From positions 1 to 14,133 of the forward strand of contig PAZI01000052.1 of the NCBI GenBank assembly GCA_002715545.1: a DNA stretch of 14,133 nucleotides, written 5' to 3'. Source of the stretch: Methanobacteriota archaeon. Lineage in GTDB: Archaea; Thermoplasmatota; Poseidoniia; Poseidoniales; SP79. Position numbers and translations under genes: made by a program. Below are positions 7,382-14,133 of this stretch, piece after piece; position 1 is the stretch's first letter, and every line of letters starts with the position of its first letter. The notes under the pieces were generated by a model. The model had not been told where the DNA came from, did no database searches, and saw only the letters and a list, made by a program, of their open reading frames with translations.

Positions 7382-8422
7382 ATGAATCGCGACGTCGGAG
7401 AGTTGGAGAAGCAGATGTCCGACATCAACCTTGACAGTCGTGGACACCCATGGGCAGAGCGTTGCATGCAGGAAGCTGTTGAACAAGGGGCATCCTTCGA
7501 CCTCGACGGCCTCAAAGATCTGCTAAGGCGGCATCTAGACATCCCAGCAAGCCACCGCATCATACTGACAACTTCACATGAGGAAGCACTCTCAACTGCA
7601 ATCAGCGGCGTGGCTAGTAATTGTGACAGTGCTTTGTGGGACATCGGAGCGCCAGCAGCCATGCGAGCTGCGGTCAAGGCTCTTCAGCGCCGTGACATCT
7701 CCTGTTCAGGGTTCAGCAGAACTGAGAAATCGACTGCCGACCTTGTCGCGTTGCAATGGTGGAACGAAGAGACACTGCATGAGCATCCCAAACTGGTCTG
7801 CGCCGCAAAAAGGATGGTGATTGATACCGGCGCTGCACTCTGTCTCGGCCACCGACCAGATTGGTCTCGCCCTGACACGATCTGGACCATACCAGGATGG
7901 TCGCTATGCGGCCCAGTTGCTTCAGGTTGGATCATCTTACCCTCTGAACTAGGATTCACTCCATCCATCCATGGGACAGGCCAAGATCCAGTTCGCGGAG
8001 GTCCGGTCGATCCTCTACTCGTCTGGAGAGTTGCAGGAGGATTGTTGCACTGGATCCAGGCTGCCGATACATATGACCGGCGAACCACCACAGTACAGAA
8101 ATTCACGGAGCGGCTTGAGACCATCGGTGCTCAGCGCCTGAGTGAGGGCGACGGGCCAGGCGTCGTGCTACATTGGCCAGGAATCGCCGCCATAGGCATC
8201 GCCCGCACCTGCGAGGCCCGAGGATTGCACATCGCTGCGGCAGATGCCTGCCTCGCTGCTAAGACAGGAGGGTCAGTGGGCTGGACCGATCTTGGACAAG
8301 TAGAGGCGGCTCACGGGGCGGTCTTAATCACAATAGATACTGACTTGACTTCAGAAACGATTGATCAGGCGGCATCCACTCTCAAGGCGGCCGTGGATAA
8401 ATTACGACAACTGAGATCATGA
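7382..8422 (+). CDS. Cysteine desulfurase-fold protein (aminotransferase class V) lacking the PLP lysine
   Basis: A 346-residue protein that can be aligned by eye to IscS/NifS/SufS along its length. IILTTSHEEALSTAI (60-74) sits where the family has IVFTSGATES-N-LAI. LVALQWWNEET (121-131) replaces the segment with NNE-G. VIDTGAALCLG (146-156) replaces HVDA-QS-G and keeps the Asp that contacts the pyridine nitrogen (D148). PGWSLCGP (171-178) replaces SGHK-YGP, so the His and the Schiff-base Lys become W173 and S174. GTGQDPVRGGPVDPLLVWRV (198-217) matches the GG-QE-G-R-GT-N region. IAAADACLA (284-292) keeps a Cys (C290) at the sulfur-acceptor position, and AHGAVLITID precedes the usual C-terminal helix. 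The protein should fold as a desulfurase but cannot form the normal internal aldimine, so it is likely a pseudoenzyme or scaffold. An alternative start is the ATG at 7415, preceded by GGAG six bases upstream, which gives the usual family N-terminus. It is Trp-rich (12 residues). Confidence 0.78.
   Translation: MNRDVGELEKQMSDINLDSRGHPWAERCMQEAVEQGASFDLDGLKDLLRRHLDIPASHRIILTTSHEEALSTAISGVASNCDSALWDIGAPAAMRAAVKALQRRDISCSGFSRTEKSTADLVALQWWNEETLHEHPKLVCAAKRMVIDTGAALCLGHRPDWSRPDTIWTIPGWSLCGPVASGWIILPSELGFTPSIHGTGQDPVRGGPVDPLLVWRVAGGLLHWIQAADTYDRRTTTVQKFTERLETIGAQRLSEGDGPGVVLHWPGIAAIGIARTCEARGLHIAAADACLAAKTGGSVGWTDLGQVEAAHGAVLITIDTDLTSETIDQAASTLKAAVDKLRQLRS
8417..8422. other. Overlapping convergent stop codons in the palindrome TCATGA
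   Basis: The plus-strand desulfurase-like gene ends with TGA at 8420-8422. The minus-strand SDR gene ends with TGA read from 8419-8417. Together they form the palindrome TCATGA, leaving no intergenic DNA and no room for a conventional terminator between the two convergent transcripts. Confidence 0.9.
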
Positions 8423-9160
8423 ATGGAGACCGTAGCCACCATCGACTGCAATGATCTGCCCAGTGATGTGTTGAGGCCCAGCGATGAGAAAAGACACTGT
8501 CTCGGCAATCTCACTGGGTTCACCCTGCCGCTGCTGAGGTACCTTCGACAGGACTCTGCTCTTGTCCTGCTCGTCAGCCCACTCCGGGAACAGGATGGCT
8601 CCTGGACCGACCGCGTTCACACGGATCTCAGGGGCTAACTCCACTGCAAGGCTTCGAGTCGCAGAAAGAAGAGCTGACTTAGAGGCGCAGTAATGTGCGT
8701 AATTAGGCCATGGTCTGTCACCGAACACATCGATGAGGTTGACAACGCTACCATTCACCTCGCGAAGATGGGGAAGTGCGTGTCTGATCAGCATGATCGG
8801 CGCCACTGCATTCACTTCCATCATCTCACCCAGACTCTCATCCGTGATATCCTCCAAACTCGCAGTAGCAAAGAGTGAAGCAGAGTTCACCAAGTGATTC
8901 AAGCCGCCGAATTCACCCACGACCTGTTGAATCAGGACCTCGCGGTCGTAGCTCTTGCCCAGGTCAGCACAGAACACTTCAGCATTGACGCCATTCTCAC
9001 GAATCTCTGCAGCTGTCTGTTCAGCTTCCTCTTTTGAGCGATGACAATGCACGGCAATCGAGGCTCCAGCTGCAGCAAGATGCATGGCGATAGCTCGGCC
9101 GATGCGGACGGCAGAACCGGTGACGAGGACAACCTGCCCCTCAATTGACTGCATTGCCAT
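8417..9160 (-). CDS. Pteridine reductase-like short-chain dehydrogenase (PTR1/FolM type)
   Basis: A 247-residue Rossmann-fold reductase, a normal length for the SDR family. The nucleotide motif is TGSAVRIG (14-21), the TG-x3-R-x-G form that marks pteridine reductases rather than the usual TG-x3-G-x-G. It is followed by VHCHRSKEEAE, like the HYHRS segment that selects NADPH. Other landmarks are the NSAS turn (92-95), catalytic Y157 and K161 in YCASK, and D144 in NLIDVFG, where typical SDRs have Ser and PTR1 has Asp. GPGAILFPE and the C-terminal ITGQIIAVDGGY complete the fold. The family reduces dihydropterins or dihydrofolate with NADPH; the exact substrate is inferred. The frame stays open upstream to 9316, but that part overlaps the BtpA gene and lacks family similarity, so the ATG at 9160 (or 9154) was chosen. 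It lies 25 bases after the BtpA gene, probably cotranscribed. Confidence 0.87.
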   Translation of the reverse strand: MAMQSIEGQVVLVTGSAVRIGRAIAMHLAAAGASIAVHCHRSKEEAEQTAAEIRENGVNAEVFCADLGKSYDREVLIQQVVGEFGGLNHLVNSASLFATASLEDITDESLGEMMEVNAVAPIMLIRHALPHLREVNGSVVNLIDVFGDRPWPNYAHYCASKSALLSATRSLAVELAPEIRVNAVGPGAILFPEWADEQDKSRVLSKVPQQRQGEPSEIAETVSFLIAGPQHITGQIIAVDGGYGLHS

Positions 9161-9185
9161 GGATGACCGCCAACCTTTGAAGGCA

Positions 9186-10004
9186 TCAAGTCTCGCTCGC
9201 GCTCGGGATTTCTCTGGCCGTGAGCCAGAATTCCCGAACTTCTGCTGCGCGGACCTCATCGACGGGGGAACCAGCACGACCATCCTCTCGAATGGATGAT
9301 CCAACAATGGCACCATCGGCCATGCGCATCAGTTCAACAGGGGTGGACAAGCCAAGCCCCGAACCAAGAATCACTGGTGTTTCGGGTGCTGCTGTTCGAA
9401 CTACATCCAATTCTCTGAGATTCACGCCGGCTCCCGTCGCCATCCCTGTGACAATCAATGCAGATGCACCTCCACGTCCAGCAGCATGAGCTGCTTCGAA
9501 GGCCAATTCCTCTGCAGTGACCGGAAGAGCATGCTTGACACCTACATCTGCGAGAATGGCCACATCGAGGCCAAGGTCACGTCGCATCCTGAGGGTCTCG
9601 GCAGCCCGACCTTGAATGCGGCCCTGATCTGTCAGACGCTCACCGACGTGGATATTGACTCGGATGAATTCAAGATCATGAACGGCTGCAAGGGAAAGAG
9701 CGGTTACTGCATCATTGCGCAAGACATTGACGCCAAGGCTCGAATTGGGGAATTCAGCCCTCAGAGCAGAAAGGATGTGCGACATCGCTGCAACCGTCAC
9801 AGGTTCAACACGTTCAGGATGGAAAGGAGTGTCGCCAAAATTCTCAATCACCATCGCACTGAATCCTGCGTGATCTATTGCGCGAGCGTCCCTCAAAGCC
9901 TCTTCAAGGACTTCATCCATGTCTCCGGCCCATCCTGGCGAGCCAGGGAGAGGAGAAAGATGGATGACGCCAACCAAGCCATCCTCACTGAACACCAGAG
10001 ACAT
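9186..10004 (-). CDS. btpA: BtpA family protein (TIM-barrel fold)
   Basis: A 272-residue protein matching the BtpA/SgcQ family from end to end, at full family length. Conserved segments in order are GVIHLSPLPGSP (12-23), VIENFGDTPF (52-61), EPVTVAAM (67-74), GVNVLRND (91-98), FIRVNIHVG (113-121), TDQGRIQGRA-ETLR (125-139), ILADVGVKHA (150-159), ALIVTGMATG (182-191), ILGSGL (212-217) and DGAIVGSSI (230-238). The last two resemble the phosphate-binding loops of TIM-barrel enzymes. In cyanobacteria BtpA helps stabilise photosystem I, but the family is common in non-photosynthetic bacteria and archaea, where its substrate is unknown. No photosynthesis gene is nearby, so that role is not implied here. 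The ATG at 10004 was chosen; a GTG one codon upstream is in frame. It is followed by the pteridine reductase-like gene. Confidence 0.88.
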   Translation of the reverse strand: MSLVFSEDGLVGVIHLSPLPGSPGWAGDMDEVLEEALRDARAIDHAGFSAMVIENFGDTPFHPERVEPVTVAAMSHILSALRAEFPNSSLGVNVLRNDAVTALSLAAVHDLEFIRVNIHVGERLTDQGRIQGRAAETLRMRRDLGLDVAILADVGVKHALPVTAEELAFEAAHAAGRGGASALIVTGMATGAGVNLRELDVVRTAAPETPVILGSGLGLSTPVELMRMADGAIVGSSIREDGRAGSPVDEVRAAEVREFWLTAREIPSASET

Positions 10005-10063
10005 CACCGGACATCACTGAGGTAGTTCTTAGTCTTCACAGCCAACATGATGATAGCGACCCT
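10005..10063. promoter_or_regulatory. Divergent spacer between btpA and lipA
   Basis: Fifty-nine bases separate the two start codons, so both promoters should lie here. The only AT-leaning patch is around 10023-10035 (ttcttagtcttc). It sits about 20-40 bases from each start and could act as a weak TATA region for either direction. Neither gene has a Shine-Dalgarno sequence, which fits leaderless transcripts. The assignment is tentative. Confidence 0.3.
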
Positions 10064-11014
10064 ATGGCTGCTCTTGACGTGGCCGGCCGCTCCCTACCCA
10101 TGGCGAAGGACCCCCCGAGGACTCGCCTACCATCATGGCTGAGAGTCGAATTACCGACAGGTTCGCGTCACGAACGATTTCGTGCCACCAACGATGCTGT
10201 GGCGAGCAACAGCCTGCACACTGTTTGTCAAGAGGCACAGTGCCCCAACATCCACGAATGCTGGAGTGATGGGACTGCAACGTTCATGATCGCTGGAGAA
10301 GTGTGCACACGTGGTTGCCGATTCTGTGCCGTTGGCACCAAAAAATCTCCACCTCCACTCGACCCAGATGAGCCTGAAGGGCTGGCTAATGCAGTCGAGT
10401 CCATGGGACTGGATTATGCCGTAATCACCGTTGTCAATCGCGATGACCTACCAGATGGTGGTGCCACCCACTATCGTTCATGCCTCGACGCTGTACGGCG
10501 GCGGTGTCCACAGATACGAATCGAATTCCTGTGCAGTGATCTCAATGGGAACATGGACGCCCTAACTGAACTCTTAGACGGCATTGACATCGATGTGTTC
10601 GCACATAACGTAGAGTGTGTCCCAAGGTTGGATCACATCGTCCGCGACCCTCGAGCTTCGTTCGAGTTGAGTCTTAGCATCCTACGTGAAGCAAAGAGGA
10701 TACGACCCGACATACGAACCAAAACTAGTCTGATGGTTGGAGTTGGCGAGAATGAGGGGGAACTCAGCGATGCGATGCAGAGCATCTTTGAGGCAGAGGT
10801 AGATATCCTGACACTCGGGCAATACCTCGCCCCTTCCAGCCGACACCTTGCCATCGATCGATTCGTCACTCCCGAACAGTTCGAGGCTCTCGCAGATGAA
10901 GCTCGCCGAATCGGTTTCAAGGCAGTGGCATCAGGACCTCTTGTTCGTTCATCGTATCAGGCCAAAGAATTGCTAGCCCATGCCCTTTCAGGTATTGAAA
11001 GCAGTAGCGATTGA
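10064..11014 (+). CDS. lipA: Lipoyl synthase LipA (radical SAM)
   Basis: A 316-residue radical SAM enzyme that inserts two sulfur atoms at C6 and C8 of octanoyl groups bound to E2 or H protein, making the lipoyl cofactor. All hallmark residues are present. The auxiliary cluster cysteines are in CQEAQCPNIHECW (C55, C60, C66). The SAM cluster motif is CTRGCRFC (C81, C85, C88). The fifth ligand motif RSSY is at 295-298 near the C-terminus. TVVNRDDLPDGGA (122-134) and FAHNVECVPRL (179-189) are also typical. A later ATG at 10100 would also retain the PSWLRV segment usually found near the start, so the exact start is uncertain. It is the first gene of the lipA-bkdA1-bkdA2-E2 run, 28 bases before bkdA1, so cofactor synthesis and the lipoyl-dependent complex are probably expressed together. 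No octanoyltransferase or lipoate ligase gene is in the window. Confidence 0.96.
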   Translation: MAALDVAGRSLPMAKDPPRTRLPSWLRVELPTGSRHERFRATNDAVASNSLHTVCQEAQCPNIHECWSDGTATFMIAGEVCTRGCRFCAVGTKKSPPPLDPDEPEGLANAVESMGLDYAVITVVNRDDLPDGGATHYRSCLDAVRRRCPQIRIEFLCSDLNGNMDALTELLDGIDIDVFAHNVECVPRLDHIVRDPRASFELSLSILREAKRIRPDIRTKTSLMVGVGENEGELSDAMQSIFEAEVDILTLGQYLAPSSRHLAIDRFVTPEQFEALADEARRIGFKAVASGPLVRSSYQAKELLAHALSGIESSSD

Positions 11015-11042
11015 ATGGTTGTCGTAGTGTCGCGGAAGGTAC

Positions 11043-12302
11043 ATGAGACCCCCCAGATTGGAAGAGGACGTGGGCCATCCTGAGGACAGCGACACTGCAC
11101 TACATGTGCCGACCGCGCCATCGCGTCCTGGAGATATTCCAGTCACTCCTGCCATCGATGCGGTCGCAGGCGAACTTGACCGGCCCGACCCATCCTGTGC
11201 TGCCTCTGAGACCTATGAACACGCCCATGGCCTGATTCGTGTTCTCGATGAGAACGGCGATGGCGTTGGGCCATGGAATCCTAAACTCTCGAATGAGGTT
11301 CTCAAAGAAGGCCTACGACAGATGGTCCGCATGCGTGTCTTCGATGATCGGATGATGACCATGCAGCGTCAGGGTAAGCTCTCATTCTACATGAAATGCC
11401 GTGGAGAGGAAGCTGTCGCTATCGCCGCAGCCATGGCACTGCGTGACGATGACATTCTGATTCCCTCTTACCGCCAGCCAGGAATCCTACTTGTGCGCGG
11501 GCGCAGCCTTGTCGACATGATCTGCCACTGCATCGGAAACGTTCGAGACAACGTCAAGGGACGGCAGATGCCAGTCCACTATTCATGGAAGGAAGGAAAC
11601 ATCGTGTCAATCTCCTCCCCTGTCGGCACCCAATTCCCACAGGCAGTTGGCTCGGCCATGGCATCAGCCTATCTAGGAAAAGACAACGTCTCAGTCGCTT
11701 GGTTAGGTGAAGGAACGAGTGCGCAAGGAGACTTCCATTACGCCCTCAACTTCGCCTCGGTGTACAAACCCCCTTGCATCCTCAATGTCGTCAACAATCA
11801 TTGGGCGATTTCGACACACCGCAATCTTGCGTCAGGTGGCTCGTCATTCGCCGCCCGGGGATTACCCTATGATGTCGCCTCACTAAGAGTGGATGGCAAT
11901 GATTTCCTTGCCGTATGGGGGGCGACTGAGTGGGCTGCTGAGCGTGCACGAGCAGGCCATGGCTCCACTCTGATTGAGACGTACACCTACCGATCAGAGG
12001 CGCATTCATCTTCGGATGACCCTTCACGCTATCGGCCAGGAGACGAGCCAGAGGCTTGGCCGCTTGGCGATCCACTTGTCCGTCTACGTGAACACATGAC
12101 GAATTTAGGGATATGGAGCGACCAGGAGCATGAGGCCCTTGAGGCGGCAGCCAATGAAGAGGTCATCGCAGCATACAAGGAGGCAGAAGAGCATGGGACT
12201 CATGCAGAGGGCCCCCACCCTCCTGTATCGACCCTGTTCGAGGACGTATACGCCGAACCACTCCCACATCTGATTGAGCAGAAGGACGAGTTGGAGGGCT
12301 GA
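11043..12302 (+). CDS. bkdA1: Branched-chain 2-oxoacid dehydrogenase E1 component, alpha subunit
   Basis: A 419-residue thiamine diphosphate enzyme subunit that decarboxylates branched-chain 2-oxoacids with the beta subunit. It resembles Pseudomonas BkdA1 and mammalian BCKDHA more than pyruvate dehydrogenase. Diagnostic segments are MQRQGKLSFYMKCRGEEA (107-124), YRQPGILLVRG (143-153), KGRQMPVHYS (172-181), GTQFPQAVG (195-203) and the TPP motif from GEG (222-224) to NN (251-252). The phosphorylation-loop region YRSEAHSSSDDPSRYRP (316-332) follows. The N-terminal TALHVPTAPSRPG (18-30) and RVLDENGDGVGPW (66-78) also match the bacterial BkdA1 extension, which supports the chosen ATG. GGAAGGT lies just upstream as a weak ribosome binding site. 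The stop codon overlaps the ribosome binding site of bkdA2. Confidence 0.95.
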   Translation: MRPPRLEEDVGHPEDSDTALHVPTAPSRPGDIPVTPAIDAVAGELDRPDPSCAASETYEHAHGLIRVLDENGDGVGPWNPKLSNEVLKEGLRQMVRMRVFDDRMMTMQRQGKLSFYMKCRGEEAVAIAAAMALRDDDILIPSYRQPGILLVRGRSLVDMICHCIGNVRDNVKGRQMPVHYSWKEGNIVSISSPVGTQFPQAVGSAMASAYLGKDNVSVAWLGEGTSAQGDFHYALNFASVYKPPCILNVVNNHWAISTHRNLASGGSSFAARGLPYDVASLRVDGNDFLAVWGATEWAAERARAGHGSTLIETYTYRSEAHSSSDDPSRYRPGDEPEAWPLGDPLVRLREHMTNLGIWSDQEHEALEAAANEEVIAAYKEAEEHGTHAEGPHPPVSTLFEDVYAEPLPHLIEQKDELEG

Positions 12303-12307
12303 GGTGA
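12301..12307 (+). promoter_or_regulatory. Strong Shine-Dalgarno sequence of bkdA2
   Basis: GAGGTGA is fully complementary to the TCACCTC end of 16S rRNA and lies four bases before the ATG at 12312. It overlaps the TGA stop of bkdA1 (12300-12302), so termination and reinitiation may be coupled to keep the two E1 subunits equal. It is the clearest ribosome binding site in the window. Confidence 0.75.
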
Positions 12308-12311
12308 GGAT

Positions 12312-13322
12312 ATGGCGAACATGCATATGATTCAGGCCGTCAATTCGGCGCTCGATTGTGCGCTGGACAAAGACGATAGTGTCGTGATCTTCGGTGAGGA
12401 TGTCGGCTATTTCGGTGGTGTTTTCCGTGCATCCGATGGCCTACAGGCCAAGTACGGAACACACCGAGTCTTCGACACCCCACTGGCAGAGGGAGGGATC
12501 GCTGGGATAGCGATTGGTATGGGTATGAATGGATTGAGACCAGTTGCTGAGATTCAGTTCGCAGATTACATCTTCCCTGCCTTCGATCAGATTACGAACG
12601 AACTTGCCAAACTGCGCTATCGTTCAGGAGGGGAATACTCGGCCCCAGTCACGATTCGCACACCTTCCGGTGGAGGAATTCGTGGCGGGCACTACCACTC
12701 CCAGTCACCCGAGGCTTACTTCACACATACTCCAGGACTCGTCGTCGTGATGCCATCGAATCCATACGATACAAAGGGGCTATTACTGTCCGCCATAGAG
12801 TCTGACGACCCAGTCATCTTCTTTGAGCCAAAACGAATCTATCGAGGGCCCTTCTATGGAGACCCACACAACGTTCCGACGTGGGCTAATCACGATCTAG
12901 CAGAGGTTCCTGAAGAGCACTACAACGTCCCACTGGGCAAGGCTCGCACGATTCGTGAAGGAGATGAGATCACGATTATCTCTTGGGGAACAATGGTCCA
13001 CGTGTGCGAGAAAGCAATCGAGGAGAGTGGCATGGATGCCCACCTTCTCGACCTACGCACACTCGTTCCCATCGATCTTGAGGCCATCGAGGCATCTGTC
13101 AAGCGTACTGGAAGATGTGTCATCGTCCATGAGGCTCCAAGGACGTCTGGTTTCGGAGGAGAGGTTCTGTCACTCGTGCAAGAACGGTGTTTCTGGCACC
13201 TTGAAGGTCCAATCCAGCGAGTCACAGGGTGGGACACACCATTTCCACACTCACTTGAATGGGAGTACATGCCAAGCGTCGAACGCATCATCACGGCTAT
13301 GCAAAGAACAACGGGGGACTGA
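12312..13322 (+). CDS. bkdA2: Branched-chain 2-oxoacid dehydrogenase E1 component, beta subunit
   Basis: A 336-residue transketolase-like subunit that pairs with the alpha subunit to form the alpha2-beta2 E1. Conserved landmarks are FGEDVGYFGGVFR (27-39), FDTPLAEGGIAGIAIGMG (54-71) with the catalytic Glu at 60, and EIQFADYIFPAFDQI (80-94). Others are PSGGGIRGGHYHSQSPEA (118-135) and VVMPSNPYDTKGLL (145-158). The C-terminal transketolase domain contains ITIISWGTMVH and LDLRTLVPID. Length and motifs are those of the family with no gap. The gene starts nine bases after bkdA1 behind a strong Shine-Dalgarno sequence and ends two bases before the E2 start, a tight operon arrangement. Confidence 0.96.
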   Translation: MANMHMIQAVNSALDCALDKDDSVVIFGEDVGYFGGVFRASDGLQAKYGTHRVFDTPLAEGGIAGIAIGMGMNGLRPVAEIQFADYIFPAFDQITNELAKLRYRSGGEYSAPVTIRTPSGGGIRGGHYHSQSPEAYFTHTPGLVVVMPSNPYDTKGLLLSAIESDDPVIFFEPKRIYRGPFYGDPHNVPTWANHDLAEVPEEHYNVPLGKARTIREGDEITIISWGTMVHVCEKAIEESGMDAHLLDLRTLVPIDLEAIEASVKRTGRCVIVHEAPRTSGFGGEVLSLVQERCFWHLEGPIQRVTGWDTPFPHSLEWEYMPSVERIITAMQRTTGD

Positions 13323-13324
13323 AA

Positions 13325-14133
13325 ATGGGAACATTCGAATTCAAATTGCCAGATATCGGAGAAGGAGTGGTCGAGGGGGAAATCGTAGAGTGGCACGTCG
13401 CCACAGGTGACAAGGTTACTGAGGATCAGCCGCTTGTCGACATGATGACCGATAAGGCCACTGTGATGATTCCTTCGAGTGTCAATGGCACTGTGACCGA
13501 ACTCGCCGGAGTACCCGGAGATATGATTCCTGTCGGCTCGACCCTGATCATCCTCACAGTTGATGGAGAAGGGTCTGAAGAAGAGGAGAAGCCTGTGGAA
13601 GAAGTAGAAGGTCATCCCGAAAAATCAGAGGTTGTTGTAGATGCTGAAAATAAAGAGAAGAGCGAAAGTCCACCGGCACCAGTGACCAGGAGCGCTAGTC
13701 GAGGCATTAGGGCCTCGCCTGCCGTGCGACGAAGAGCGACAAAAGCAGGAATTGATCTGACACAAATCACAGGTACTGGTCCGGCAGGTCGCATCACGCA
13801 AGACGACCTAGATGCTATTGAAAGCGGTGAGGAATCGAAGGGAGAACAAGAGGCACCTGCTCCACAAACAAAGAGAGAGAAAGGAGCCGACGGCACGACT
13901 GAGATTCCCGTGATAGGGCTGCGGCGAAAGATTGCAGAACAAATGATGCATTCTGTATCGACGATCCCTCATTTCTCATATTTTGAGGAGATTGATGTCA
14001 CTGAACTTGAGCAGATGAGGCAGGACATGAATCTTGATCGCACTTCTGAACAACCTAAGCTGACCTATCTTCCCTTCATCATGATGGCACTGGACAAAGC
14101 GTTCACCGACCTACCACAATGTAATGCACACCA
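13325..14133 (+). CDS. bkdB: Lipoyl-dependent 2-oxoacid dehydrogenase E2 acyltransferase, 3' end outside the window
   Basis: The first 269 residues of the dihydrolipoyl acyltransferase core. Residues 1-80 are a lipoyl domain with the lipoylation site MTDKATV (lysine 44), the target of LipA. A charged, Glu/Lys-rich flexible linker (81-125) leads to a peripheral subunit-binding domain at about 129-162 (ASPAVRRRA, then GTGPAGRIT-DDL), which holds E1 and E3. A second linker leads into the catalytic domain from about 193 (IPVIGLRRKIAEQM, then HFSYFEEIDVTELEQMR). The catalytic HxxxDG motif lies beyond the edge. HFSYFEEIDVTELE is closer to branched-chain E2 than to E. coli-type pyruvate or 2-oxoglutarate E2, which with the E1 genes supports a branched-chain substrate; acetyl or broad specificity is not excluded. 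There is a single lipoyl domain. Confidence 0.94.
   Translation, partial: MGTFEFKLPDIGEGVVEGEIVEWHVATGDKVTEDQPLVDMMTDKATVMIPSSVNGTVTELAGVPGDMIPVGSTLIILTVDGEGSEEEEKPVEEVEGHPEKSEVVVDAENKEKSESPPAPVTRSASRGIRASPAVRRRATKAGIDLTQITGTGPAGRITQDDLDAIESGEESKGEQEAPAPQTKREKGADGTTEIPVIGLRRKIAEQMMHSVSTIPHFSYFEEIDVTELEQMRQDMNLDRTSEQPKLTYLPFIMMALDKAFTDLPQCNAH

Noticed and set aside
9161..9316. N-terminal extension of the SDR protein to an upstream ATG
   Set aside because: The extra 52 residues overlap the 3' end of btpA in another frame, are not SDR-like, and precede the normal family start at 9160.
9486..10025. Plus-strand frame of 179 codons opposite btpA
   Set aside because: The opposite strand encodes a full-length BtpA protein; the plus-strand translation has no family features.
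10048..10075. ATGATGA resembling a C box of a C/D guide RNA upstream of lipA
   Set aside because: No matching D box (CTGA) or internal C'/D' boxes occur at the right distance, and the site runs into the lipA start.
12920..13615. Minus-strand frame of 231 codons across bkdA2 and the E2 gene
   Set aside because: It lies antisense to two well-supported genes and crosses their junction; its translation is not recognisable.

Overview
The window looks like a piece of a free-living, aerobic, heterotrophic archaeon. The best guess is the marine Thermoplasmatota (Marine Group II, Candidatus Poseidoniales), at moderate confidence. The clues are a very large secreted Asp-rich thrombospondin type 3 (TSP3) repeat protein beside a large type I surface protein, several genes with no Shine-Dalgarno sequence (as in leaderless transcripts), a tRNA-Leu whose CCA end is not fully encoded, a BtpA-family protein, and a lipoyl-dependent branched-chain 2-oxoacid dehydrogenase locus of a kind also known in Thermoplasma. 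None of these is decisive, and no rRNA or ribosomal protein gene is present to settle it.

Layout. Positions 1-6262 (minus strand) hold two envelope genes: a 985-residue membrane-anchored protein upstream, then the TSP3 repeat protein, which runs off the left edge. A plus-strand tRNA-Leu(UAA) lies at 6352-6435. A minus-strand two-helix membrane protein (6492-7364) is divergent from a plus-strand protein (7382-8422) that reads as a cysteine desulfurase-fold protein without the PLP-binding lysine. Its stop codon overlaps the stop of a convergent pteridine reductase-like SDR (8417-9160). That SDR is preceded by a BtpA-family protein (9186-10004), both on the minus strand and probably one transcript. 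From 10064 to the right edge a plus-strand operon reads lipA, bkdA1 (E1 alpha), bkdA2 (E1 beta) and the start of the E2 lipoyl acyltransferase.

How they work together. The right-hand operon is one functional unit. E1 alpha and beta decarboxylate branched-chain 2-oxoacids, E2 carries the acyl group on a lipoyl lysine, and LipA inserts the two sulfurs that turn octanoyl-E2 into lipoyl-E2. An E3 (lpd) gene would be expected just beyond the window. The left-hand pair is probably cell-surface machinery. The middle genes are small transcription units whose links to one another are unknown. The window is densely packed: no gene-free stretch exceeds about 90 bases.

The most interesting item is the cysteine desulfurase-like protein. 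It keeps the family's overall layout and the position of the mobile-loop cysteine but has lost the Schiff-base lysine and the adjacent histidine. The window shows no sign of a defence system, CRISPR array, insertion sequence or phage.
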